Shown: positions 9,318 to 21,580, counted from the first letter of the stretch. The stretch is 64,000 bases of DNA from Chimonanthus salicifolius (GCA_013350335.1 CM023536.1:12777520-12841519); one strand, 5' to 3'. The notes: generated from the sequence alone by a model not told the origin. A program made the numbers and translations.

Positions 9318-12300
9318 CTTTAATACTCCTGCATTTGAAAGAAATAGGAGCCTCTACAGCTCCAAAAATATTTCATTGAGTCATAGGGACTTGGGTAATA
9401 TTTTGGAACTTACAAAAGTATGATCTATTAGTTTTTTAAGGTCCTAGAGGTGATACTTCAGCCATAGTATTCAGTTATTGAGTAACTTTACAAGTAAGGT
9501 ACTAGAACATTGACTTGATCTTCAATGCTTTACTATGCCTTCGCTTCTTTTTCATAGTTGGCTTTGTAGGATGCCTTGATATCTAATAAATGTCGCCTTC
9601 ATAGCCTGGGAGGTTTCTTCTTCGAGCCTATGCTTATAATCATTATGCTTAACCAAAGAGTGTTAGTACAGTTCGTCAATGGCTTTATTATCATCAAAAC
9701 CACCCACTAATCCATGGTTGCGACATTGGGGCTAACAATACTTAATATGAAATGCATGTTCTCAAGTATCACCTAGTGACGTATATCTTCTATTACAATT
9801 CATAATTATTATTTTTTTTTGTAAATTTTTTTGAATTTTATAAAAATGTCGGAATATTAAAAAACTTAAACAAACACCCTAAAAGCTCTACCAATCACAT
9901 TAAGGAGTTTTCATTTAATTGTAGAAACATTTATATATCTTTTATTTTTATTTTTATTTCAACAAGAAAGTCAAAAATTGAAAGTATCTTAGAAATCTGA
10001 CCTTTTATCAAATTTTAAGAAAAAACTTAAGAAAATCACACAGACACCCTACAAATTATGTAAATGACATTAACACATCTCAATTAAAATCTATAAGCAC
10101 TCAATATTATTTCGTTAAATTATGTTCACAAAAACTGAAATTTGAGATTATAAAAACTCAAAACAACTCGAAAATTTAATAACTTGCTTTTAAAATTTTT
10201 AAATTAAAAAATAGGGAAATATCTCAAACAATTTTTTTGAATAAAATAAATAAAGAACTAACATTGATTGATACTATGTAGTATTGGTTGATACTGACTA
10301 ATGCTTATCAACTGATTAATGACTATATCGACGACATATTGGCTAATATTTAAACTCTCCTTGGAAGCTTAAGTACAATGAAAGTACAAAATTTTGACTA
10401 CTATGAAAATAACCATCAACGTTTGGCCACATAAACCTTTGAGCATTTATTATAGCTTGTTTTCTCTATATTTTCTTGTGTCAATCTTTTGTGAATTTTT
10501 TGTTATAAACATGATCGTGATATTAAAATTTAATTCAACATTGTGAAATTTGGTGTACAAGAGACGCAGAGAGAGAGAGAGGACTTCAATTAAATAATTA
10601 ATGGTGAGATTTATAATTTGAGTAAATTTTATAATTTCTTAGTAATTGTCATATTTATATTTGATTAAAATTTAATGATTTCTTAGTAATTTAACTTGTA
10701 AAATTAAAATATGATAGTTCAAATATCATCATGTTTTCAGTAATCTAATCAAAGTGATTTTTCTCGTAATTATATGTAAACTTTTTAATAAATTAATTAT
10801 AGTTAAATAAAGGACAAAATGATGTTCTAATAAGTTGAATTTCATACATAGTATAAATTTTTGTTTAAAAATTAGTCAAAATGAGCACTTTTGTAACTCT
10901 AGTAGGAAAAAAAATTAAAATTTTTCCTACATTTTAGCTTTTATTTTGAGTAAAAAGACAATAAAAATATTTTTTTATTAAAAAAGCAAACTATATTTTA
11001 ATATTATGTTTGTTAAATATAAAAAATTATCAATTTATAATTTTATTTAATGAATAAAGGAGAATGATTTCATGACAAAGGTCAAACAATGTTCCCCCGA
11101 AGAGTTTAGGCCGGACCCTTGCCTCGTGGTTTCCCTCGGTTATAAAAAAAAAAGTCAAACAATGTTTTCTCATTTTAGTATTTTTTATTTCTTTTTAATC
11201 TTAAATATTGCAAGTCTGTGATCAAGCCTAAATTCTCTAATCACAAGTTATGTATTGGGAAAGTGGAGAGTGGTGAGGTTCAAGTTAGATTAAGCTCAAG
11301 CATTTAACAAATGAAGTTGAGATTTAATTATGTTCAGGGTTTTTATTAGTTATACCTTGTCCATTTTCCTTTTTGAATTTTTTTTTAAACACCATAGAAA
11401 ATTAACCACATAGTTTAAAAGTAAGTTAATGAGGTACAAGACTCCCGAAATTCAATCCAAAGGCAGTTTTCAACCTCTTGATCTTAATGGTTGAACTCAC
11501 TAAGCGTCCTTAATAACATCCATGGACACCTAGTGCTTTCAAAAAATAAGATCAAAAAGCTAGAAATTGAATGAGAAGTCAAAATTTCATCCAATTGTAG
11601 ACTATTAAGTCTGCATTCAATTTGTATGGTTAGTTTTTTTAGGTACATTGAAGTTTTTCTTAAAGAAAAGGAAAATTTTCTTAAAATTTTTGAACCTGTT
11701 CCCACCATGGATTGACTTAAAATTTTTGAACCTGTTCCCACCATGGATGGATGTATATCTCTTCAAACCCTATTGGGACAAGCCCATGGTGCCCCTGACC
11801 CCTAACAAAACTCATGGGCTAGACAAGGTACAGACCCACATGGCTAATGAAGCTATATTGATTGATTTGATTCATATTCTGAAAATGAGGCAGCTAGAAT
11901 CTTCTCAGTGTGTAATTTTAGTACATTCAACTTCTACACTGCGGCCAATGAAATGGAAGATTCACATCTTCTGATTGTAGCCGGTGATCAGTGAACTACC
12001 CTTTAATTACTTAATGCTGCAAAACCAAACCACTCAACCTACGATACTCAAAAATAGGAATTTGTAGCTAAAATCATGAATTAGGTCAAAATTCCACATA
12101 AATATTTTGTTTTATTGATGGACTTTATCTTGGGTACCTATGACAAAAAACCACTTCCTTCAAGCATCTATAGAGGTTTTATCAATATTTTTCTTTGAAT
12201 CATCATGAGGTATCCCTATCCCACATTTGAGGTGAGAACACGGAACCACCCACAAGCCTCTTCTTCTCACATGAACCCGAACCTCTATTATAATCCCAGA

Positions 12301-13525
12301 ACCTCAATCCATAAAAATTTCATCATGTTTGATTTAGCTCTCTAGCACAAGAAACATAGCTCATTCCTCACTTGAAAAATAAGAATACAGTGGATGCCAC
12401 CATTTATGAAACATAGCTCATTCCTCTACAATTATCATTCTTTTACTTGTAAATGGATAAATAACAGTAAAGAGGCAACTAAGTCAACTCTCTCCATATT
12501 TTAAGGCCTCAAATTCAGAATTTATATGATTTGGAAACATAGAAGTGACAACACTAAAATGGAGCTAATGGTTTATAGCATCTTGGAGATAGACTGTCCA
12601 TTAAAAAAAAAATCCCTACTTGTCAAATGTTCCACAGTGAGTATTTCTCACCAAAAGAGAGATTTTGGGGGTGGGCGACTCGACCACACACCAGAAGAGA
12701 TAAGATGGGATTAGAAGGGAAAAGAGATTTTCATGATCAAACCCAGTTTTTGTCTAAGAGGTGTTTAATGAAACAACGAGAAAGGTTTTATTTGAGAAAG
12801 AAAACAGAGTGGATAGCTTTGCAAAGAAGATTATCCTCTAGCTAGAGGATGTACAAACCTATTAGTTGTTCTTGGAATATGCAGAATAGAAGTCTAGAGG
12901 GAGCCCGTATTAGTTGCACAACAAGCACCTATCAAATATTTGTCTTAAATTTGCACAGCTTTCAACTTCAAAATCATCTTCTTTAAGAAATATCCCTATC
13001 CACTAATTGGCTAACAAAGTTAACCATTAGCCACCCCCACCAGCAAGGCAACTTTGGCTAACCAGTTTGACTGGTTTTTTAGAAAAGCAAGAAGCAATAG
13101 GAGATGATGACCACCTTGGCTTGATTTGACTGTGATAATACAATTCCTTTGAAAGACATCAACAATACTAAACACTTAATAAATATGTTAAAACACTAGT
13201 GCCCATCACTACCACTGTTGTTGCTGATTATGTTGCCAATCAATGAGAATGGGAAAAAGAGAGGGAGGGAGGGCAAGCCAGGCCTGAATTCAAATTGATC
13301 TCCCATTTTTTGGCCTGATCCCTAGCAGTCTCTAGAATGCAGACTCATTGGGCCCAACCAGTTGCACTCCAAGATTTGACATTTATAGAATTCAAAAAGG
13401 TTCTTCTTGTCAATGTAGAATTGTAGATGAAAAAATGGCGAAAAGAAAATAGAATGACATTTCACTAATTCAAATCAAAACCATTGGTTATACAAAAGTG
13501 GCTACACAAAATATAATGATGATTC
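9318..13525. other. Gene-free AT-rich DNA shared with unit 2
   Basis: This stretch is repeated at about 31075-35400 with high identity. It differs by an extra 180 bp here (about 9533-9712), a 36-bp tandem duplication here (starting 11681 and 11717) and a tandem duplication in the other copy. Part of it (about 10380-11200) is also similar to the DNA upstream of the chimeric genes (17160-17850 and 40100-40720). Frames at 11648-11974 (PPWMDVYLFKPYWDKPMV) and 12627-12845 recur in unit 2 with few changes but match nothing recognised. No confident gene. Confidence 0.6.
11094..11153 (+). mobile_element. SINE-like 60-bp retroposon tail, copy 1
   Basis: The insert reads CCCCCGAAGAGTTTAGG through CCTTGCCTCGTGGTTTCCC and ends in a poly-A run. 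It is bracketed by 13-bp direct repeats GTCAAACAATGTT (11081-11093 and 11154-11166). The paralogous sequence at 17808-17820 has a single GTCAAACAATGTT and no insert, so it is an empty site. Confidence 0.65.
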
Positions 13526-13775
13526 AAACATTTATCTTCCTCCATAACACTATTGATTTCAACCATATACACTTCACCAAAATTGTATTGAGTCTCTCCA
13601 AACATAGGTCACATACAGTATTTTGATTTACAATTAGATGGACCATGCACAAACATTTATCTTCCTCCATAACACTATTGATTTCAACCATATACACTTC
13701 ACCAAAATTGTATTGAGTCTCTCCAAACATAGGTCACACACAGTGTTTTGATTTACAATTAGATGGACCATGCAC
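13526..13775. repeat. 125-bp tandem duplication in the MAP kinase 3' UTR
   Basis: Units 13526-13650 and 13651-13775 are nearly identical and differ by only a few bases (for example CATACAGTATT versus CACACAGTGTT). The unit-2 kinase has a single copy (about 35407-35531), so the duplication is specific to this copy. Confidence 0.85.
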
Positions 13776-13845
13776 AGAGCTCTTGGATTTATAGAAAAAA
13801 AAATGTACAATTATAAACAGCGGCATTTATGTTCTTGGAAGGAAG

Positions 13846-15753
13846 TTAATGTAAATTTCTAACAGCAGCTCTTGGATGATAATGAAGCATTTCTTCCCAC
13901 ATCATCTCCCTAATCATCTCCACCTCTAAATCCATATCAATGTCTTTGAGATTGATTGGGCTCTTTGCTGATGGGTCTAACTTTGGATCATAAATTTCTG
14001 ACATGTATGGGTGTTGGAGGGCTTCAACAACACTGATTCTCCTTGATGGGTCAAAAGTCAGCATCTTCTGCAACAAATCTAGGGCTTGTGGGTCAGCATT
14101 AGGATAAAGGTGGACGAATGGGGTGCCATTGGAGTGGGGGAGAGTCTTAATGAAATCGCGTGCCCTTGGTTTGTCAATGAATTCCAAGTCAGACTCGGGA
14201 ACGGTTCCAAGAATTTCGACAATTAGCTTCAGCTGGTTGAGGTAATCAGTACCAGGAAAGATAGGCTTGCGCCCTAGCAGCTCAGCAAAGATACAACCAA
14301 CGGACCAAACGTCGATGGAGGACCCATAGTAGTTGCTGGAAAGGAGCAATTCAGGGGCACGGTACCAACGTGTAACAACATACTCAGTCATGAACCAGCC
14401 TCTGTCATCGCGAGCAAGTCCAAAGTCGCAGATCTTCAATTCACACTTGGCATTAACAAGAATGTTTCCAGGCTTGAGGTCACGGTGTAGAATGTTTGCA
14501 GAGTGCACATACTTAAGGCCCCGAAGCAACTGTATATCAAAGGCAAAAGAAAGTTCAGTATTAGATTTTTCACAAAATATATCTCTACTCAATGTAATTA
14601 AAAAGGCTGTGTAATTCAATTGCAACTTCTGCACAAACTTGTAAGAAAGTAAACAATGCAATTTCTGATGATAGTGAATTGCTGCTAGTACACCACTTGC
14701 AAGGCCAAACACAGACTACATAGCTTACTTCATAGTGGGAACCTAAGAGAAGTTCATTATATATAAGATAATTGCTTTCAACTTGGAAAATATGGAATGA
14801 AAATATGTTAAACAAAAAACAATAATACAGACAAAAATATTACTGAATATGTAACCTAATTGGTCCCAAACTTGTAAATGGATGGTAACACAAGGGCTTC
14901 CTTGACCCTTTTAATCTCTAGCAGTTTCACCTCCAAAAATAACTTCAGTCCCTCCCTCCAACATAGAAATACAAGATGACCAGATATTGAACCAACATAG
15001 AAATACAAGATGATCCTGATATTGAAAAAAGTGGTTAAAGAACCAATTATTATCTAATATTTACCCAACTTATCTCAGGTGCCATATAAAATAAATTAAA
15101 AAGAAGAACAATATAATCTCATAACTTGCAAGGCCAAACACGGACCACAGAAGACCTAGGTTAAAAGATATGAATACCGACAATGGAAATATGGGTGTGA
15201 AAAAGGAAACCCTTCATACATTTCTTTTTTACAGTGACGAAAAAAGAAAACAAAAGCCCTCAGCATCCATTCTATGCTCATTATGAAATAATTAAAAAAA
15301 TGTTCTGAGTACATTGGCAAACCATACCTGGAATAGGAGATATTGGATTTGATCATTGGAAAATGCATGAGGGGATTTAATAACACGATTCAGATCTGTA
15401 TCCATGAGCTCATACACCAGATAGACATCATTGAAACTTCTCCTATGATCTGGCACCATGATGTCCTTCAAAGCAATAACATTTTCATGCCGTAGTTGTC
15501 GAAGAATCTTCACTTCCCGTAGAATTCTGAGCGCATCAATAGGATTATCAAAGGCATTAGATATCTTCTTAACTGCAACCTTTTCTTTTGTTTCCTTGTT
15601 TAAAGCAGAGCAGACGATGCCATAGGCTCCACTGCCGATGGAATTGATAGGCGCATATTTCTTGTCCACCTCAAACGTGGTTTTTCCCAAAGAATAGCAA
15701 TGCTTCCCATGTTTTCCAGACCCACATGGAGGATGGTCCACCATAGTTGCCAT
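13846..15753 (-). CDS. Mitogen-activated protein kinase (TEY type, group C-like), intact
   Basis: Serine/threonine kinase at the end of a MAPK cascade, activated by dual phosphorylation of TEY. Exon 1 is 15328-15753 (142 codons) and exon 2 is 13846-14529 (227 codons plus stop), with a GT-AG intron in phase 0. That gives 369 residues, usual for plant group C MAPKs, which also have two coding exons. Visible motifs are the Gly-rich loop GSGAYGIV, catalytic lysine in [18 protein letters not shown], the activation loop [33 protein letters not shown] and a C-terminal [17 protein letters not shown] tail. The start chosen (MATMVDHPP) is the family start; an upstream in-frame ATG lies in the 5' UTR intron. 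A 129-bp 5' UTR intron (15758-15886) ends just before the start. No inactivating change is seen. Confidence 0.93.
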
Positions 15754-15886
15754 TTCTCTGCAGATCACCATAAACATTTACATTTTACATTAGGGTTTAT
15801 GTTCATATGAGAGAGAGAGAGAGTAGAGGGGTTCTGAGTTTAGAGCGGGAGAGAGAGAGAGAGAGGTCGGGGTTCTGGGTTTTTAC

Positions 15887-16140
15887 CTTGGGATTTCAAG
15901 AGCCAATATAGAGAATCACAGCTGTGGAGGAAGATTTCAGCGGAACCAACAAATGTAAGCAACAGAGACCAACAGCGGAGAGAAAAAGGGTCGATGATGC
16001 AACGGCCAGGCTTTTCGGTTACAAAGATCGCTTTCCAAAACAAAATCAGAGAACAGAGAGACAGAGAGAAAGGTAGGAAGAAGAAAGAAGTGAATGAAAA
16101 GGAATTGGGTGTTCCCTGCTTTTTCCTAGGTCTTCTCAAA
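15887..16140 (-). promoter_or_regulatory. 5' UTR exon and proximal promoter of the MAP kinase
   Basis: The first UTR exon ends at a good donor (CCCAAG then GTAAAA at 15886/15887). The surrounding DNA is rich in GA/CT repeats, as in many plant leaders. The transcription start cannot be placed exactly. Confidence 0.45.
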
Positions 16141-17933
16141 CGGTCTAAAGATCACATGATTACGTGGCGAGTCGTGATTGGAATGGAGAAATGCTTAGCT
16201 GTCGTACCGTTGGAAATGCTTTCAAGTTTGATTTCAAATTTAAATTTTAAAATTGAAAATGTTTTTATTCGAGTATTAGAAGGTTTACGTGCAATTTATC
16301 AATATTTGTAAATGATGAAAATTTGATATTAAATAAGACTGCAACTTGCATACATCATACAAAAGCATATGATATAAAAAATGTTAAGTTTAAATATTTT
16401 ATTTATTATTTTAAATTGAATTTTTTATTTGAGAATATAGGAAAATAAAGGTTAAAAACAGGGGCAAAGATTCGTGTCGGCCGTACACATTATTTTATCA
16501 GCGGCGATATATATCGGTCCCATATTGGCCGATATTCATAATATCAGTCCTTTTTTAAAAAAAAAATTCAAAACAGTGGTGGGCCCGAGTTGATTTCTCA
16601 GCTGATTTCGGCCTATATTTTCGTTTTTAATTTTTTTTTTTAAAAAAACAGCTTCCTTTTGGGTTATTTATTTATTTTTTAATTTAGAAAAAAAATAATA
16701 AAAAAATATCGATATTTAAAAAAAAGTAAAAAAAGAGGAGAGAGAAATTTATCGCCCTTGGTTATAAGCATTATCACAAATATCGTTTTTGAGATATTAT
16801 TAATGGCGATTGATAATATCGGGATATTTTTCAATTTCTCAGATTTTTACTCGGAAATTAACGGACAAATTTCTCAAAAAAATAATATTTAAAAAATAAT
16901 AAATAGAAATATTAATAAATAATTTATTGGTATTTTATCGGGGATTTATAGTACATTTATAGGGATATTATCGTGATATTATCATTTAGCACGATTTTAT
17001 TAGGAATTTACAGCAGTGTTTATAATATTAATGACGATTGGATTTCACCGATATGAACGTCGTAAACATGAAAACTTGATATATGTTTTATAAAAAACTC
17101 TTATTGAATCCAAATTATCAACATAGCCACAATTAACATAATCCGAAACTGAAGTACGATGAAAGTACACTTTTGACTAATATAAAAATAGTTATAAACG
17201 TTTGGCCACATAAACCTTTAAGCATTTATTATAGCTTGTTTTCTCTATATTTTTTTGTGTCGATCTTTTGAGGAATTTTTGTTATAAACATGATCACAAC
17301 ATTAAAAGATTAAATAATTAATGGTGAGATTTATAATTTGAGTAAATTTTATAATTTCTTAGTAATTGTCATATTTATATTTGATCAAAATTTAATAATT
17401 TCTTAGTAATTTAACTTGTAAAATTAAAATATAATAGTTCAAAATTCAAATATCATCACGTTTTCATTAATATAATCAAAGTGATTTTCCCGTAATTATA
17501 TGTAAGCTTTTTAATAAATTAATTATAGTTGAATAAATGACAAAATGATTTTCTAATAAGTTGAATTTCATACGTAGTATAAATTTTTGTTTAAAAATTA
17601 GGCAAAATGATAACTTTCCTAACTCTGGTAGGAAAAAAATTAAAAATTTTCCTACATTTTAGCTTTTATTTTGAGTAAAAATACAATAAAAATATTTTTT
17701 TAGATTTAAAAAAGTTAATTACATTTTAATATAATGTTCTTAAATATAAAAAATTATCAATTTATAATTTTATTTAATGCATAAAGGAGCATGATTTCAT
17801 GACAATAGTCAAACAATGTTCTCTTTTTTCAGTATTTTTTTAATCTAAAATATTCATGATATTTCTTATTATTATTTACTGGACATTTAATTTGAAAAAA
17901 TAAAATAAATAGTTAATAAAATATTATAGCTAT
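16141..17933. other. AT-rich intergenic DNA between divergent MAP kinase and chimeric gene
   Basis: No gene. It includes a cluster of ATATCGG/CCGATAT motifs (about 16480-17060) and a block (17160-17850) shared with 10380-11200, 32160-32930 and 40100-40720. Confidence 0.6.
16480..17060. repeat. ATATCGG-motif-rich dispersed repeat, copy 1
   Basis: Repeated GATAT/TATCGG words in both orientations, such as CGGCGATATATATCGG and TTGGCCGATATTC, followed by TTTATCGGGGATTTA-like strings. A similar block lies at about 38160-38790. The class is not identified. Confidence 0.5.
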
Positions 17934-17999
17934 GTGACATGTAACTCACTCACAAATTCTATCTCCATTTGTAAATTTAACTCAGGGAGTAATAATACG

Positions 18000-18243
18000 T
18001 TTACGCGTATAATCCAGCTGTCATGCCGTGGGCCCTTTTTAACGAACTCCAGTTCGGTTGTTTCTCACTCTCTCCCTCCCTCTCCTCTGCTCTCTCTCTC
18101 CTCTTTCTCTTCTCTTGCACTCTCTTTTTCAAGAAGCGTTTGGGGTTTTAGAGAAGGTTTTCTCTCTCTCTTCCTTCTACCGTGAGAAATTCTATCTGGC
18201 TCTCGATCTTTAGGGTTTCAACTTTTGCTTCTACCGTGCTTGG
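18000..18243 (+). promoter_or_regulatory. Promoter and pyrimidine-rich leader of chimeric gene A
   Basis: About 240 bp before the start codon there is a GC-richer island (CATGCCGTGGGCCCTTTTTAA) and then a long CT-rich leader (18060-18180), as in many plant 5' UTRs. The block is conserved at 40776-41019 before copy B. No convincing TATA box. Confidence 0.45.
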
Positions 18244-21200
18244 ATGAATACGAATACGATGTCTCGATCTACTCTTCTACTTTCGGCGGCCAATGGTATC
18301 TATCACTTCTTTCATTCTCTTCTTCTTTCTGTATTTTTTTTTATTCAAACCTTTTCTTTCCATTTCATTTTCTTTTTCTTTTTATTCAATTCCTTTTTCT
18401 TCTTCTTGTTTCTCTATGGTGTCTAATTTCTTTTTCACATTGTTTCTTTCTTGGTGTTGTAAACGGTAATTTTTTCTCTCATTTTCTTTTTGTTCCGTTC
18501 TGTTTTTCTGCTTCTTCTTTTTTTTCTCCTTCCTCAGACGGCATTTGCATTCTTTAGGGTGTTATCATTTTTCGCCCCTTCATCTTCAACCCTATTTTCC
18601 TTAATTATTTGTTTCTTTTTCATGCCCTATTTTGTTATTCACAGCAGTAGTATATTATTTGGATGAAGTTATTCAGTTTGCTATTGGTTTATTGGTTTTG
18701 AAGCATTTGATTTTAGTGTTGTGGTGCCAAAACATTTAATTTGAGTATACCACCTAACTTGCTCACTATGATTGTTATTAGGGGATAATAATACATCTGG
18801 GAGGCAGATCGAGAAACTTCATCGTGCAGCACTATTAAAGAGCCGCTTTGCTGATACCATTCTTAAGGCTCAAGAAAAGACCCTTGGCCTGGTTGGTTAC
18901 AAACTCTTGGTTTTATTGAAATTTGTGGAATATGTGCCTATTTATATGTGCTAAAATTATTATTGGTTACAATTTTTTTTAATGTATGCAGGGTGAAAAT
19001 TGGAGTCCTAATAAACTAAAGCAGGCAAGGATGGAGCTTGAAAGACAACATAGCAAAGGTTCAAATTCCTCTCTCTCTGTCTCTTTCTCTCTGTGGGTTT
19101 GCGTATCTGCATGATAGGCTTTCTCTCTGTGTGTGTATGTCCTTGTGTCTGCATGTTAGTGTGTGTTGATGGTGGCTGGGTGTGAGTCTTGTTCATATGG
19201 TCAGGAAAGGCAACATAATATTCAATTCAGTTGTGATATCTATTTGTTGCCTTAAATGCGCATTACAATGGGCAACCATCAATTATCCCACAATATCCAT
19301 CTTGTATGATGGCATTCTAACTTTTCTTTTTGTATTTAACCAGAGAGGGCACGACTGAATGCGGAAGCTGAAGCTGCAATGCAAGAAGAAGCACTAGAAG
19401 CTAAACGGAAGCGAGAACTCGAGAGAGAAGCAGCACGTTTGGCTTTGCTAAAGGTAAGCTTGCTTTTCATAGTAAGGTCTTATCATATGGGTAGTACAAA
19501 TGTACTTTTAAGTGGATAACCATTGCCATCATTGTGTGGATAATTGTATGTCTAACTTCAGCAATCAAATCCAATCGACAAATATCTCATTATGGACACA
19601 GAGGAAATGGATGCAACACCCCATATACATAAAAGTTTAAGATACAAATGTGGGATACAGGTGCCCCATTCATAACATATTATGACATTAATCTTAAGGT
19701 TTTACCTGAAGCATTTTATCTTTGATGTTTCTCTCACTTGCACTAAATGTAGTCTTGCAAAGATGATAAGCATTACATGTTTTTTATTTGTAAAGTCTAT
19801 TGCAGTAAAATATTTTGTGGCATTACATTTTATCTATCACATTCCTTTTAATTACTGGATACTTAAAACTAATATCTTGTCATTCGTTTTATAATTCTAA
19901 TGACAAAGGACAATAAATCATTACAAGTAACAAATATACAACCAGGAAAACAATATTTAGTTAGTGCACCATATCCTGCCTGGCATGGTACACTGAAGAT
20001 ATACAAGTAATTATTATAATAGGATGACCAGAAACTAAAATAAAATAGATGAATTTACCTATTGTTAGCCAATTATGAACTTAACAATAAAAATCCACCA
20101 CAATCAAGTTTCCCCACTTCTAAGAATTGGTTGTTCTAATATTCTGTTTAGGTATCGATTTGAAAGTAATCAAGTCAAATGATAACATATAGTCCAAACG
20201 CATGACAGTTCCATTGTATAATCAATAACAGACCTGAGCCACTAGCCTCCCATCACATGTTGATTTGAAGAAATCAACATCGTGGCACATTGGCCAGCCA
20301 AAGGGAAAACAATCAGCTGACCTAAAAGGTGAGTAGCAGATTTCAGAATTGACATAGATGAACCATTGTACAAAGCTTTGATCGTAATCTTTGACAGAAC
20401 TAAGTTCCTTACAGACCAGAAATATTCATTCAGATCATTGTAATTACACCAGGATGAATGAGTAGCTTTCCCATTTCTGTTTTTTCTTGCCTCCTGGAAT
20501 ATTAACACCATAACTTAATTCTCTACATTATATTAAAAAGACAAAGTACAATAATAACTTTCTAAGAAAAGATGCTTTAACAGAAACTTGCCCTCTCAAT
20601 TACATGATACAATGGGGTTATGACCTTTTTCAGAAAAGCCTCTTCTTCTCCACCATATGAAGGTTTGATTTTTTCTCCAGTCAAAGTGCTGACATTTCCA
20701 GCTAATAGACCATGAAGCTCATATGCCATCTGAAAACATATGAGATTTCACTACTGATAGATAGCAAAAAAAACATACTTTTTTACTTGGAAAAAACAAA
20801 AAACTACGCTAAGTAAAAGGAGACAATAAAAACCCTCAAAAATAAATGACAACAGCACTAACATTATGAAAAATGTAGCATAGGCATTCTGGCATAAAGC
20901 GGATATTTGCAGCTTCACCCCAAATAAGAAGATGTAAACCCATATACAGTATCTTACTTTGCTGCACCTCTTGTTGGCCATGAGGAAATCTGAAGGATAG
21001 AATTGGAAATGCTTCAGTGATATAGCATCAAGAAATTTTCAAAACTCAGACGCACTAGGAACATAAAAGATGGACAAGTAATGAAAATAAATTGTGAGAG
21101 AATCTTACCGCACCATGTTTTATAGTTCTTAAATAGTTTCTTCATAACTGCATCTACAGCTCGATCATTTAGTTGTACCAGGATTCAGAGGAATAGTGAA

Positions 21201-21580
21201 ACTAACATGTTATGTCTTAAGTGTAATTTTCTCAGTTATTGCTTTTTACCAATATATTTTGCGTATTTGTGCAGGTGGAAAGGACGGTTGAACACAACGA
21301 GTACTCCTCTTATATGAGGGAGTTAGAAATGCTCACTTCTTATCCAACCGGAAGAAATCCTTTGCATCAATTCGGCTTATATTTGAAACTAGAGGAGGAG
21401 GATGAACTTGAGGAAGGAGAAATTGTTCTTTACAAGAATGAGGAACTTGAAGAAGGTGAAATTGATTATAGAGTGTTGATGATGCCCTCCAACAACCATA
21501 CATGTCAAAACTTTATGAGCCAAAGTTATACCCATCGGCAAAGATCCCAATCGATCTCAAGGACATTGATATGGATTTAG
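18244..21580 (+). CDS. Chimeric GTE-like protein: GTE C-terminal exons with out-of-frame MAP kinase tail
   Basis: Five exons (18244-18295, 18782-18891, 18992-19058, 19344-19453, 21275-21580) with GT-AG borders and matching phases give an open frame of 214 residues. Exon 1 (MNTNTMSRSTLLLSAAN) is not recognised. Exons 2-5 match the C-terminal part of plant GTE8/9/10/11-type bromodomain factors: KSRFADTILKAQEKTLG, an ER/EA-rich coiled coil ending ELEREAARLALLK, then VERTVEHNEYSSYMRELEML, NPLHQFGLYLKLE and two ELEEGEI repeats. The bromodomain and NET domain are absent. From about 21482 the exon continues into a copy of the MAP kinase 3' end read in a shifted frame, giving a new tail of about 33 residues. 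The last intron holds antisense callose synthase exons. It may be an expressed young chimera or an untranslated relic. Exon integrity favours recent origin or selection. Confidence 0.7.
20234..21163 (-). pseudogene. Callose synthase fragment D1, antisense in the chimeric gene intron
   Basis: Exons with intron spacing preserved: 20234-20321 (DCFSLGWPM), 20417-20493 (NYNDLNEYFW), 20592-20729 (MAYELHGLLAGN), 20863-20989 (LLIWGEAANIRFMPECLCYIFHN) and a shortened exon at about 21112-21163 (AVDAVMKKLFKN). Introns are present, so this is copied genomic DNA, not a retrocopy. The 20592 exon has a GC donor. The last exon has lost about 28 bp and its AG acceptor. Confidence 0.8.

Noticed and set aside
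14333..14614. Plus-strand frame opposite MAP kinase exon 2 (also 36089-36370)
   Set aside because: Antisense shadow of a conserved kinase exon.
18225..18557. Phe/Ser-rich frames in the CT-rich leader and first intron of the chimeric gene (also 41016-41451)
   Set aside because: Pyrimidine-rich non-coding DNA gives Phe/Ser/Leu frames in every phase. The first exon ends at a clear donor.
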